Source: Poa pratensis
Taxonomy: Eukaryota > Streptophyta > Magnoliopsida > Poales > Poaceae
Length of the DNA: 64,000 nucleotides
Direction of reading: 5' to 3'
Assembly: GCA_947311845.1 (NCBI GenBank)
Contig: CAMZMU010000027.1
Span: 72,148,184-72,212,183 of the forward strand
Below are positions 39,777 through 50,780 of this stretch, one piece after another; positions within the stretch are counted from its first letter, which is position 1, and each line of letters starts with the position of its first letter. The position numbers were made by a program, and so were the translations under genes. The notes under the pieces were generated by a model. That model saw only the letters and a program-made list of their open reading frames with translations. It did no database searches and had not been told where the DNA came from.

Positions 39777-40096
39777 ATTTCTTTTTCTGATCGGGAGAGC
39801 GCAGCTATGTGCATACGTGCCTACCATTTTTTCCTAGGAGACCGGCCCGATCGTAACGGAAGCAGACTCGACCGAACCAATCGCGTTTAGCTAGTAATCA
39901 CGTCGGTCAGGATATAAACGCGTCAAACGGAATTGGACATACATAAACGTGTCCAACGAAACTGTACTGTTACGCAATTAATAATTAATAATCTAATCTC
40001 AACCACTGATTTTATATCTAACTATCAAAATTAATTCAGATGATGTGGCTTAACGTGATGGCTCGAAGAACTAACTCCTTTTGCTTTTAGTATATA
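39777..40096. other. Intergenic sequence
   Basis: Nothing supported beyond AT-rich single-copy-looking DNA. Confidence 0.4.
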
Positions 40097-40128
40097 ACTA
40101 GCCAGGTGGCCCTCGCAAATGCGAGGGC
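40097..40128 (-). mobile_element. Helitron 3' terminus, minus strand, second copy
   Basis: ACTAG (40097-40101), then CCAGGTG and the hairpin GCCCTCGCAAATGCGAGGGC (40109-40128), identical to that at 36513-36532. Confidence 0.65.
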
Positions 40129-40690
40129 AGCATCTTAGGTTCATTGAATGTGTTCGAGAAATAGTTTTACAGTTATATAAATTTTGAAATTATTTATGTC
40201 TAGACAATATCATTCCATACCCTTAGAAATACCATGTTTAGTAAATATCCACTGGTTTGTAATTAAGTATGAATCATTTTAATTTATGGAAAAAAGACAT
40301 CACAAATTCACCTAAAAGGCATATCATTGTATCCTAGAACTTCTTTTATTACTCTATTTTCACCTAATTACGTTATCTTATCTTGCTATCCCCACTCTTC
40401 AACACCATGTCATGTATTTGTTTTCCTATAACATGACTATGCCAACTTGACAACAAATTTGTTTTTTATAATAAATCGTGTTGATTATATGTTTTCAATA
40501 AATAATCTTGTATAATCTTATGAGCTTAGTACATATATCTAGAGCATTGGGCTGACCTTTTTATTTTAAATTGGTTGTCATAATTATAGGAAATTCTTAA
40601 TATTTCTAATCTTATGGATTAAATTATGTGAAAATCCTTTCAAAATTCCCATAATTGCATGTTAAAGATCGGGATAATAGCTCCTATGCG
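40129..40690. other. AT-rich sequence, possible Helitron body
   Basis: No ORF or repeat recognised. Confidence 0.4.
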
Positions 40691-41160
40691 ACATCTTTGA
40701 GAGCTATCAGCCCAGGCCGGGAGGCCGCCCCCATGCTGCTTTCCACGCCGCCGCCGGCTGGTCCACGACCTCCCCCGTGATGCCCACCTTCCACCAGCGC
40801 CGCCGCAGGCCACCGCGCCGCCATCTCTACCCTGATTTCCAGCGCCACCTACGGCTTCCTCCCTGGTCGCGTGCTGTTGATCCTCCACGTCGCCCGCCAC
40901 AAGCCCAGTCGCCCGCGATTCAGGGCGAAAACTGCCTGGCCTTCCACGCTCCAGGGCGCCGGCGGCCTGATCTCCCGCAGTGCATGCGCCGCTGGCCAGT
41001 TCCAGTGAGTCCACCAAGCAGGGTCGCCACCTGCCCGGCCTTCTGCACTCCAGGGTGCCGGCGGCCTGATCTCCCGCAGTACAGGCACCGCCGGCTAGGT
41101 CCAGTGAATACACCAAGCAGCACTAGCAGTTCAACCATGCATTTTCTGCTCGAGATGCGG
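40691..41160. other. GC-rich island with a tandem duplication of about 98 bp
   Basis: The word GCCGGCGGCCTGATCTCCCG and its context (GCAGT.CA.GC.CCGC..GGC, CCAGTGA..CACCAAGCAG) occurs at about 40961 and 41058. Frames are open on both strands only because of composition. It resembles a captured 5' exon/UTR fragment; no protein is recognised. Confidence 0.55.
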
Positions 41161-41640
41161 TAGCATTTTGTTTCTTCATTTGACTTGCGCAATCGTGGAA
41201 CAGCTCAGGTTTCAGTGCAGATATTTGGCATCGGAGGTACACCCGTCTGGTGTCAGCAGTATACTGTACGAGCTTACCTACACATGGGCTTATCTCTTAT
41301 ATCTTTCGCTCTGTGCTCTGATTGACTAGATGAGCATTACACACCTTTTCATTCTGGGAGAATCACTCATGGTGCACAATACTGCGATGCTGCTAGTGCT
41401 CTCCGCACCTCTCTTCTTTCTTTTCTCAAACTGAAGTTGCTGATGTTGTCCGCTCAGCTTTGCTCTTTTCTTCAAGGCAACTAATTGACGTGTGTGTAAT
41501 CAGTCACACAATGGAAGACGCAAAAGGAGAGAGACGAGGTATCAGGCCGTGCAGATTCTCTTTTTTGTCTACTTTTAGAACTGAAATTGTATTTTCTGCA
41601 ATACTTTGATTTAAGCAGTACAATCGTTAAGTATCAGCAG
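41161..41640. other. Unassigned sequence right of the GC-rich island
   Basis: No supported ORF; possibly continuation of a captured gene fragment (intron-like). Confidence 0.35.
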
Positions 41641-43110
41641 TACACATGGTTTCCAAAAGAAGTACACATTTTTTGGATAATTTTCGTTGATAGACACTCA
41701 CTCCATCTTTCCAATGCAAACGGAACCACTCAATTGAGAGGTCGGATGAGTGGACAAATAATTTTTCAGCGCACAAAATAGGTTTGACCGAACTATAACC
41801 GAGATAAAAATCCAATTTAGAAATCGATTTTGAGATCCGATTATATTTGTGCTTCTCCTTAGCTGTACATTTAATTGTTCATTGACCTAAAACAGACACC
41901 GTATGACAAGAACACTACTCGTGAAACCAGACATTAAACAACCGAGAAGTTCATGACGAGAGACGTCCATGTACTCTATTTATATGAAGTACAAATAGTG
42001 ACTTAACCACATGCATGATCACCACCGGGAGTAGTAGACATTAGTTTCCACCGGGAAGTTCATTTTGCATTAGTGAGAGACTTTGTGGATAGCCGTGCAG
42101 TGGAAAAATACAGCCGGAAGTAGAAACAATGAATTTGAGAAGTACAAAGCTTACATGTGGGAAGTACAAAGCTTATATGTGGGAAGTGCATGGTATATGT
42201 GGGAAATGTAACATAAATAAGAAATAATTATATGTAAAATATAAGAAGTACACACGGTGACTCTAGGAAGTACAACCTTTCGATTTCAGAAGTACACGGC
42301 CGCATTGAAATATTAAAAAAATTCTAAAAATATAGTAGATATGTACAGTGTTTGTGGGAAGTACTGAAGAGAAACTTCGGAAGTGCATTGTCAATGGAAA
42401 GAAGTACACATGGTAGTATCGAGAAGTACACAAATCTAAGATGTGAAGTTCACATCCTTCACCAACTTGTTTCTCAAAAATCCCACCTAGAGTTACGAAT
42501 ATATAATCTGAGAAGTACAAGTCTCACTTTCATGAAGTACAAATATGACATGAACATGTTTTAGTGAATAGTATTCGCAGCTAATCACGGTTAAACCTGC
42601 CGAAAGCACACGCCCATATACTGGCAAGTTCACTTGTGTGTCAAGGGAAGTCTAGTTACTTCGTTTCATAGAGTATCATGTCAGTAATAATCATCGGAAG
42701 TTCAATATCTTCTGCCCGGAAGTACACATAGTTGTATATGGAAGTACATGTTTTTTGAAAAAAAAAATTGTAGATAGATCTGGGCTCCATCTTTCTATCG
42801 CAAGAATACTTACTCGATTCAGAGGTCGGATGAGTTGTTAAATAAATTTTTAATAGGGCAAAATAGGTTTGACGAAATTTTGACCGAGAGATAAACACAC
42901 TTAGAAATTGATTTTTCATATTGTCATTGGTAACTTTAATAAATGTGTTCAATCAAAACATTTTGAGTGGTCATTCACCTAAAACAAATATCTATCATAT
43001 GAGAAAGTTCTCGTTATTTTACTAAGCACTAATCACAGAAATTTCGTCGGCAGTACACACGCATATACGGAGAAGTGCAGTCGTGTGTTTAGGGAAGTAC
43101 AACATTCTGG
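41641..43110. repeat. Field of dispersed GAAGTACA motifs with an internal long-range duplication
   Basis: About two dozen GAAGT(A/G/T)CA words, mostly preceded by G/A-G, all in the same orientation and 20-60 bases apart (for example 42138, 42159, 42244, 42266, 42287, 42400, 42421, 42533). The segment 41695-41840 (CTCCATCTTTC, AGAGGTCGGATGAGT, AAAATAGGTTTGAC, GAAATCGATTTT) recurs diverged at 42785-42920, so the field is a duplicate of roughly 1.09 kb. No coding potential. Confidence 0.7.
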
Positions 43111-43299
43111 ATGGAATTAAATCATTCAAATCTTGACGATTTGACCTATAGATGCATCGAACATTGGTATAAATAGCTCCATATGGTGTAATATGTTATA
43201 ATTTCATTAGATAGTGCAACCCACAACGAATCATATTGCAATCTAGTCGATTTTGATCCCAACACCTACCTGAAACACTGGTAATCTGATTTTAGCACT

Positions 43300-43912
43300 T
43301 TTAAAATTACTCTTAAACCGTAAAGTATTTGCAAAAACTATGTGAATGAAAAAGTTTCGTACCCTCGGTATCTTTTCGCTGCCATATCACTTGCATCATT
43401 CCGATAAGTGGTTCAAAAACCGCGGACGAAATACCGTCCGCCCGTCTATGCCTCATTACAGAATAGCGTATTTTTAAAATTACTTTTAATCCGTTATGAA
43501 TTTAGAAAACCCGTAAAAGCAAAAAAGTTGCGGATTTTGAATAGCTTTCCAACGGCGTATCATTTGCATCATTCCAATGAATGGTTGAGAAAATATTCAA
43601 AAATATATTTTCTGTGATATTTTACATTTCGGTGTTGTTAAAATTGTTTTAAAACCGTAATGAATTTAGAACAATGATCTGGAAAAAAAAGATGCGGAAT
43701 TGCATTGGCTTTTCAAAGGAGTATCATTTGCTTAAATCCGATAAGCGATTGTGAAAATATTTAAAAAATACGTAATCTGTGTTTTTTCACTGATTCAAGC
43801 TTTTTAAACTTGTTTAAAAATGATAACGAATTTGCAAAAATGGTATTACACAAAAAAGATGCGGTTTTTCATTAGCTTTCCAACGGTGTATTCACTACAA
43901 CAAGCTGATCAT
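43300..43912. repeat. Degenerate tandem repeat, period about 167 bp, four units
   Basis: Units start near 43300, 43470, 43637 and 43800 with TTTTAAAATT(A/G)..TTTTAAACCGTAA. Each then has GAATTT(A/G)..AAAA, AAAAAGTTGCGG-like, TAGCTTTCCAACGG..GTAT, CATTTGCATCATTCCGAT and GGTTGA.AAAATA. The last unit ends after AACGGTGTATTCAC. Confidence 0.75.
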
Positions 43913-44135
43913 GTAGAGACGCGTTTCATGGGACACGTTTATATTCGTCTTTAAAGTATTAGAGCACCTCTACGTAGGGACGTATCTTGAGACGCTCCAT
44001 ATAACGTCACGTTGTTTACTTTTAATAGACAACCAAATAAATAATTTTGCTAATTTATGAATATAGTAAACATGCCCGTGCGTTGCAACGGGTGAAAAAT
44101 GCAACTTGTAATTGGAAAACATTGGCAACCCCTAA
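43913..44135. other. Possible CACTA-like terminus and Helitron-type hairpin
   Basis: CACTACAACAAGCTGATCA at 43913 resembles a CACTA-type TIR and is followed by two GTAGAGACG/GTAGGGACG words, but no partner end is seen. At 44069-44092 GCCCGTGCGTTGCAACGGGT is the minus-strand form of the Helitron hairpin found further right; the CTAG end is degenerate here (TTTACTAT on the minus strand). Confidence 0.35.
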
Positions 44136-44442
44136 GGCCTCCTTTGATTTGGAGGATTTCCTTAGTATTTCTATAGGATTTCAACCCTGTGGAATTTTCC
44201 CTTAGGTACACATTTGATTCAAAGGATAGCTTCCCGTAGGAAAAAAATCCTATAGGAATGGTGTAGTGTGTTTTCACATGAAAAAAAGCATGAGCTCTAG
44301 CTTCATTTTAAATTTCCTACGTTGCAATCAAACAAGCAATGGTGAAAATTCCTTTGCCCATAGGATTGTGCCGGTCAGGACTTCCTATTCCTTTGCACTT
44401 CCCTTTCCTTTGATTTTCCTACCCTTCAATTCAAAGGAGGCC
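44136..44442. mobile_element. Tourist/PIF-Harbinger-type MITE, 307 bp, TSD TAA
   Basis: Left end GGCCTCCTTTGATTTG, right end CAATTCAAAGGAGGCC, 12-13 bp of perfect TIR plus longer imperfect arms (ATCCTATAGGA-like words inside). TAA flanks both sides (44133-44135, 44443-44445). Confidence 0.85.
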
Positions 44443-44445
44443 TAA

Positions 44446-45896
44446 ATTTATCCAAAAGCCGATTGATGCGCATACAATAATTTATTTTTCTAATACCCGG
44501 ATGAACATGAATTTAATACCTGAAGGGCTCGTAAAAAATATGCATGTGATGATACTTCTTATCTCCGTTATATCTTGATACCAATTTATATCATATGGCC
44601 TCTTGGTTCTCCATCAAAATCCATTATTTACCTTGCGTGATGTGCTTAAACTCACGTTTGTTTGTTATAATCCAACTTTTTTTTTTTTGCTGAAACGTGA
44701 GCCCCAAATAAAATCATTTCACCACTTAGGTTGTTAGGTTGTTGCATGAACGAAAATCCTCTTACAATTTTGACGGAGTCTATATGCAATAGCAACCTGT
44801 ACAACTTTCTTCACTGTGTATATCAATGCTATATGGTACTCTCCCATGCATTTCCTTTGGACAAACATTTGTGCATCGCTATTGATTCAGCTGAAGTAGT
44901 ACCATGCATGCCTTCAATAATCAATATACAATCCTGTTCTTCGTGGTGACATGAAAACCCGCTTCACTTCATTAAAAAAAAAACCGCTTCACTTGTGGGG
45001 ATGGACGCCCTCCAATATCCCTTGCAGCAAGCCTACTTGCCTGCAGCTTCACAAGCATAATGCAGAACCATGCGCGTTGGCACGAACACTTCAGGTATTA
45101 ACTTCATGTTCATCAACGCATGATTTGAAAAGAAAAAAGGAATCCAAATCGATGGTTGTTCGCCTGACTCAGTACGCAAGGTTGAAGAAGAAGACTACAT
45201 CGGAGTTCATGTAAGCTTATCAGGCTGCCGTGCTCGCACTTCCAAAGAGCAGAGAGAACGACTGATTCCTCGACCCAGCTCATTATATCTCATTCTCTCC
45301 CATGTGCAGCCGAAGTCGCCGGACCTGCCTCTCCGTTGCGCTGGCGCTGCCGCCGTCCCCGAGACCAAACGAGCACGAAATCGCCTCCGTCTCGTCACGC
45401 TGCTCCTCCCTCCAATGGAATCGAGCCGGGACGCATGGAAACGACGGCACCGTCGTCATCTTCTTCTGCTCTGATCCGACCGGTCGTCGCCGTCGACCTT
45501 GTCGTCTTATAAGTCCATACCCGCCTCAGATGAGCACGTTTTCTGCACCCGAGTGAGATCCTGGTTTCTTGTCCCTCCTTCCCGTGATCTACCGTGAGAC
45601 GTAGCGCCACTGCTATCCGCCGGCGCCTCCGATCGGTCTGGCGAAACATAGTTCCTCGCACGACGTCCTGCGTGGCAGGACCTGGTGAACTCGAACCGCC
45701 AAACACCAGGGCCCTTTCTCCCCTGTTGCGTGCGTGTTTGATACTCGCCAGGATCGAGCGGGTGCTCGACAGGATCAGAGCTACGCTACGTTAGTGCCTT
45801 CCTGCGCGACCCCGCGTTCTAGCTTGATTTCAGCTCGTCCGTAATGGCGACGTGCGCACGAGGCTGATGGGAATGAATTCTTGGGTCGGCGTGCAG
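44446..45896. other. Intergenic sequence before the HMA-type pseudogene
   Basis: 44446-45200 is AT-rich without a supported ORF. 45200-45800 is GC-richer and gene-like in composition (possible 5' flank or first exon of the neighbouring gene), but I cannot place the missing CxxC-containing first exon in it. Confidence 0.4.
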
Positions 45897-46520
45897 AGAA
45901 GAAGGAGTTCGTGATCGACGACATCGAGTACGACGAGAAGCACAACAAGGTGATCGTCAAGGGGCCCTTCGACGCGGACCGGCTCTCCGACAAGATGTGC
46001 TGCAAGGCGTGCAAGATCATCAAGGAGATCGAGATCGTGGAGCCGCCACCGCCCCACTGCCAGAGCCGGAACCCGAGCCGCCGAAGAAGGAGGAGCCCGC
46101 ACCACCGCCACCTGAGCCGGTCGTCGAGCCGCCGCCACGGCCGCCAGCAGTGGTGGAACCGGAGCCCCCGTGCGAGTGCCCACCGGAGCCGCCGAAGAAG
46201 GAGGAGCCGGCGCCCCGCCACCGGAACCCTAGGTGAAGCCGCCTCCGCCCACGCCGGCCAAGGTGGTGGAGGTGCCGTACCCGTGTCCGTACCCGTACTC
46301 GATGTGGCCGTCCGACTGCTGCTGCCACCACGGCCACGGCGCCTGCCACTGCTGCTCCTGCAAGGACGAGCCGGCTCCCGCCCCCGCGCCGCAGCCTGTG
46401 TACCCGCCGCCGCAGTACAACTGCTACCCGCAGTACCCGCAGCAGCCGGCGTACCCGCCGTGCGGCGGCTACAAAATCGTGTGCGAGGAGGACCCCGCGT
46501 ACGCCTGCGCCATCATGTGA
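45897..46520 (+). pseudogene. Heavy-metal-associated isoprenylated protein (HIPP-like), broken
   Basis: After an AG acceptor (GGCGTGCAG) the frame reads KKEFVIDDIEYDEKHNKVIV, then KGPFDADRLSDKMCCKACKI, the second half of an HMA fold. The usual N-terminal part with the CxxC metal site is missing. One base is lost near 46050. The proline-rich linker PEPEPEPPKKEEPAPPPPEP is then in the next frame. A stop and second shift near 46230 put the cysteine/proline-rich C-terminus (PYPCPYPYSMWPSDCCCHHG) in the third frame. It ends in the CaaX-type tetrapeptide CAIM, a farnesylation signal in the HIPP family. HIPPs bind metals and membranes. Three lesions plus a missing first exon make this a pseudogene, unless errors explain the shifts. 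Confidence 0.75.
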
Positions 46521-46900
46521 TTCGAAGATCAGTTCAGTATGTTCTCTGTTGTCGTTCTTCCACCGCCAGAATTGGATCGATCATCCCGTAGCTTATAATT
46601 CAGTAGTTTGGAACGGTCGACTTGGATCGTAAGGTCTGCTCGATTTGATGCAGCGCAATCGATCGATTGCTCCCGTATTTAAAGGCCCAGAAAAGGAAAT
46701 AAGAGGCCAACTTGTGTCTGATCAGGATACTTCGTTTTGTTTGGATTTGTCTCTTCACGTACGAGTACGAAACGAATACCACAAAAACTGGCGGTGGCAA
46801 ACAACCTAATATTTCTAACCCCTCTAAGGGTAAAATCGAAAACAAAAAATGACGTACCACAACAAAACTTAATGCTCTGACCGCTCCTTGCGAGCGGATC
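46521..46900. other. 3' flank of the HIPP-like pseudogene
   Basis: No supported feature; contains TTTAAAGGCCC and short AT-rich runs. Confidence 0.4.
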
Positions 46901-47300
46901 TGGGCGGCCACCGTTATGGTTGCTCAAGGAGCTTCGAGTCCCGCCAGAACCCGACCATGGTGGGCCTTGAGGCGGCGTGTCCTTGGAGGCCGCAGCCATG
47001 TCATGGCAGGGCGGAGCAGGGTTCTGGTCGTCGCCGCCTCTGGTGCAGTGGACGCGCGGAGGAGCTCGGACACGCGCCACGCCGCAGCCATGGCGTGGCT
47101 TGAGGCGCGCGCACTTGAGGACTGCAGTCCTGCTGGGGCAGAGCGGCGCCAGGCCGCAGCCATGGCGGGGCTTCAGGCGCGCGCACTTGAGGACTGCAGT
47201 CCTGGTTGGGCAGAGAGGCGCCAGGCTGCAGCCATGGTGGGGCTTGAGGCGGCGCGCACTTGGGGACCGCAGCCATGGTGGAGCAGGGCGGCGTCGAGAA
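46901..47300. repeat. 72-bp tandem repeat, GC-rich
   Basis: Units at 47082-47153 and 47154-47225 are nearly identical (GCCGCAGCCATGGCG..GGCTT, GGCGCGCGCACTTGAGGACT, GCAGTCCTG..GGGCAGAG), with diverged partial units at 46965-47081 and 47226-47300. All frames are open by composition (AAAMAGLQARALEDCSP), so I do not call a protein. It is attached to the 3' end of the LINE below, on the side where its tail should be. Confidence 0.8.
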
Positions 47301-48121
47301 GCAGGCTGGAGCCTGGAGGAAGAGGGAACGGGAGGCTATGCGTGCAAAGCATTCGACAGAGGGTATGCGTTAACGGCAGCAGCGAAAACAATCTCCCACC
47401 CTGGTCTCGGGCAATGGCACCCCGACCTCCAGCATGTGAATTTTCCAAGAAAGCTCCATCTGTATTCAGCTTGATATACTCTTCCGAGGGTGGCATCCAG
47501 GAACCAGGGATATTTGAGGCTTGCTTCGGCTTTGCTTTGAAGAACTGTATCCATTCAGCAGTATGCCGCTTAATAAGAAAATCGAATTCATTAGCAGTCA
47601 GTCATGGTTCGCCTTATTTCGCTCTGACCACCAGTTCCATAGCGTGGCTACAGTTTTCATTTTCTGCTCATATGGCAACTGCAAAACATATTCAAGAACA
47701 CGGAGAGGGCCCTGGCAGGACATGAGATCAATCCTGATATTCTCAAGCTGCACTCGCCACATCTTTTTAATTTCTTCACACCGGAAAAACAAGTGACCTC
47801 CATCTTCAAATTGCCTACCACAGACAACACAGTTTTTGAAAAGATCGACTCCACGCCTTGCAATATTCATATGCAAAGGATGGCTGTTGTGTCCAAATCG
47901 CCACAAGAAGTGCTGAACTTTTGCTGGGCAATCAAGTCTCCACAGATTCTTCCACGTTTGTTTCATCCAGTCAGTACCATTGGTGGAAGATCCAACCATA
48001 CGAACCATATTCAACTCATGTGATATAACATGTACTCGGTATGCAGAACGGACAGAGAACATACCCTTTGAATCATAATGCCATGCCACAACTGTGAGTT
48101 AGCTGAAGTGATGTGTTTGAT
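47173..48121 (-). mobile_element. Second 5'-truncated LINE fragment (zf-RVT and start of RNase H)
   Basis: Minus strand: WHYDSKGMFSVRSAYRVHVI, CPAKVQHFLWRFGHNSHPLH and NCVVCGRQFEDGGHLFFRCE (zinc-binding reverse transcriptase domain), all in one frame from 48089 to 47598. Then YIKLNTDGAFLENSHAGGRG (RNase H start, first aspartate present) in another frame at 47496-47400. The RNase H part runs into the 72-bp repeats and is lost. Different from the LINE at 38362 in sequence and in end point. Confidence 0.8.
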
Positions 48122-48165
48122 TACAGTAAGCTTCCTATAACAAATACTTAGTGAATGGGAATTTT

Positions 48166-48711
48166 TGACAAAAAAGACCACTTCGGTGATTGAATTGTCA
48201 AAAAAGACCATCTCCCGAATGAATTGTCAAAAAGGATCACCTACACGGTGGCGGCATGCTAGCCAAGCGACACGTGGCAAAGGCCGCCACCGCTGACGGC
48301 GGCCTCCAAGGCCGCCACGGACCACGGCGACACGCTGCCGACGTGCATGCATATGCTTTCGGGGCTTTCGGGGCGTTACGTAGCCCGTTTTGAATTTTTT
48401 TAAACATCTCAAAAAATCAAAAAAAAAATACCTGGATGTAGCTAACTCTGTGCACTACGATTGTGCAAAAATTTCACCGCAAAAAACTTCATATTTTGAG
48501 CTCAGCAAAAAAGACAAATCCAACAATTTTCGTAGTTAGCTGTATGTACTACACTGTTCATTGATCAGGGAACTATTCATTGATCAACATGCATGGAGAG
48601 GAGCATGGCCGCCGTCGCCGGTGGCGGGCATGTGGTCCTTTTTGACAATTTTTTTGGTAGGTGGTCTTTTCTGATGATTCACTTGTTGAGGTGGTCCTTT
48701 TTATCAAAAAA
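48166..48711. mobile_element. Non-autonomous element with long imperfect TIRs (about 75 bp)
   Basis: Left 48166-48241 (TTGACAAAAAAGACCAC, ATTGTCAAAAAAGACCAT, ATTGTCAAAAAGGATCAC) mirrors right 48636-48711 (GTGGTCCTTTTTGACAAT, GGTGGTCTTTTCTGATGA, GTGGTCCTTTTTATCAAA). The middle is GC-rich with a further GCGGCCTCCAAGGCCGC palindrome (48298-48316). No ORF; target duplicate not certain. Mutator-like or foldback type. Confidence 0.55.
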
Positions 48712-49153
48712 TCGTAGGTTAATGGTGTAGTGGCAAAATACTGGGTGAATGGAGTAGGTTAATTAAGTTCTTGGCCCCTGAAATCTGCACATCATATGTG
48801 TTGTCTACTGATACAAGTCTATGTACATGTTTAAATCGTACCCTGTTCCTTATCAATATGGTAGCTTAACGGCTATAGACAAACTTGTTAGACCATGCAG
48901 CTCAGGCAGTCAAACAAGCTTGGAGGGAACTGACATCCAATGGTGATGGAGGAGCAGATGCTTGGGTACCTTCGAGTAGATGTGTATCTAATTGTCTATA
49001 AGATGTATTGCTTTCTCCATTAGCAATTTTGTTTAACATGCGAGGCTAGAACATGTAGTAAGTGTGCAATGTCTATTCCTTTGTTGCCTTTTCTTTGTTG
49101 GAAAAACTTCACGAGGCGACAAGTTAAGCGGGTCTTCCGTTTATTTTATCTCG
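48712..49153. other. Unassigned sequence, likely Helitron body
   Basis: No ORF. It runs into a plus-strand Helitron terminus at 49154-49185. Confidence 0.4.
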
Positions 49154-49218
49154 CCCGTTGCAACGCACGGGCATGTTTCCTAGTTATTATAGGAAACATG
49201 CCCGTGCGTTGCAACGGG
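49154..49218. mobile_element. Two Helitron-type terminal hairpins face to face (28-bp perfect inverted repeat)
   Basis: 49154-49181 (CCCGTTGCAACGCACGGGCA...) and 49191-49218 are exact complements around AGTTATTAT. Each arm itself contains the GTTGCAACGCACGGGC hairpin. The left arm is followed by CTAGT (49180-49184), the plus-strand Helitron end; the right arm is the minus-strand form. Confidence 0.75.
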
Positions 49219-49726
49219 ACAGATAAACGACTCAAAACAATGCATATTTTGACCATTTTCCTGCCTCATTTAGTTATCCTTTTGAAGGCATGCATTTTCG
49301 TGCATTTCTTATATGAATTTCAGGCATGCATCTCATGTATCTCATAATTTGAACAGACCGAAAGAATAGAGATAATACAAATATTAAACTACGACTAACA
49401 TGGCTTGACGTTTTATTCAGAATAAGCTGATCCATTTGGTGGCTTGAAGCGAGACACTGCACCAATTTTTCTACCTCAAATATTTACATAATATTAATGC
49501 CCGCATGATTTCTTTGGAACCATGAAATGTTAACTTTCAAAGTAAAAAAAATAGTGATTGTCAACAAGATGCTCTTGTGGTTAGGGCGCCTTGTTCATTT
49601 TGATTATGCCCGGTGACCACGACCACAAAGATCCATGGCTCCTTTGGTTGTGACAAAGAACCAGTAAAAAATGTGTGTCGTTCAAACTCATAATCACCCT
49701 CTCCAACAGTGGGGACACCTATTAAA
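49219..49726. other. AT-rich sequence between Helitron-type hairpins
   Basis: No ORF supported. Confidence 0.4.
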
Positions 49727-49752
49727 CATGTCCGTGCGTTGCAACGGATAGA
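49727..49752 (-). mobile_element. Diverged Helitron-type hairpin, minus strand
   Basis: TGTCCGTGCGTTGCAACGGA, preceded by TATTAAACA: same word as at 44069 and 49196 with one change in each stem side. Confidence 0.5.
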
Positions 49753-50390
49753 AAAATGCGGTGGAGCCTTTCTCAAGTTTTTCATGAGTATAGAAATAAA
49801 TAAACACATAATATCACAAAAAACAAATTATACTTTTTTAATTGAAATGTAATTCGTTAAAAATTATACTAATAAACTTACATGAGAAGAACACAAATAT
49901 CCGTTTTTATTTGTTTGAGGTCGAATGGCACATTGTTCGGGGACAAATTGTCCTGTGCATCCAAGGCCACCCCCTAGACGGACACTGGACATGTTCATTT
50001 TGTCTCTTTTTCTACTCTCTATGTTATTGTTATTTCAAATTCTACTCATAAGCAAACATTTGCACACAAATAAATTCAACACTTATACTTGATAAGTAGA
50101 GAAATTTAATTTATCAATTATCACACAAATTCGATCTATTCTAGGCCGACACTAATTTGATCAATCTAATTTGTATTGCATTAATTGCCAAAAGATTAAT
50201 TAGGTACTGTAGTACACAGCACATCATCTGTAACAAACCACACAGAGCAGCACCCTGCATCACCAATATCGCACGAATTGAACAAACACCAAAATCCATC
50301 ATGTTCACGCGGCAGGGAAAGCGAAGAGTGGCTGGAGCTGTAGCTAGCACGCAGGGGAGAGAAAGTTCAGAGCAAAGCAAGAGAGAGAGT
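49753..50390. other. AT-rich intergenic sequence
   Basis: No supported gene. Frames on the minus strand are long here only because of composition on the GC-rich side. Confidence 0.4.
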
Positions 50391-50780
50391 AGCAGCAGGT
50401 GAGAGAGTAAGATCCGGTCACGCGCGCTTGCTGCCGACGAATCCGTGAGAGAGAGAGCAAGAGAAGCTGCACGCGGGGAAGAGAAAGATCCGGCCATGCG
50501 CGCTTGCTGCCGACGAATCCGTCCGTGGTAAATCCCAGGTCTGGGTGGATCCGGCCACTGCGATGCTCCTAGAGGACAGCCGCTGTATCCCCGGCCATCG
50601 CGCCTTCCACTGCGAACGAGGTCAACCAAGGGCAGGTTCCTCCATGAGCGGTCAATCCCAAACTCCCCGCTCCCCAAGATCCCAACGCCCCGAGGGAGGA
50701 CGAGCTTCCGCCCCTAGCTCCGCGTCCGCCGCCACCCTATCGATTGCATCCTACGATCCATCATCCTGAGCCGCAGGGCG
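50391..50780. other. Purine- and GC-rich captured-exon-like segment with a 78-bp tandem duplication
   Basis: AGATCCGGTCACGCGCGCTT and the following GCTGCCGACGAATCCGT occur at about 50411 and 50489, each preceded by GAGAGAG-rich DNA. It resembles a gene leader; no protein is recognised. Confidence 0.45.

Noticed and set aside
40691..41160. Host gene in the GC-rich island
   Set aside because: Frames of similar length on both strands, a tandem duplication inside and no recognisable protein.
43913..44030. CACTA terminus from CACTACAACAAG
   Set aside because: No partner terminus, no 3-bp duplicate and no transposase found; left as a possibility only.
46916..47725. Plus-strand 269-codon frame
   Set aside because: Runs through 72-bp repeats and into the complement of a LINE; not a gene.
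50141..50677. Minus-strand 178-codon frame with hydrophobic stretch
   Set aside because: Spans a 78-bp duplication and AT-rich flank, no family resemblance; kept only as a captured-exon-like segment.
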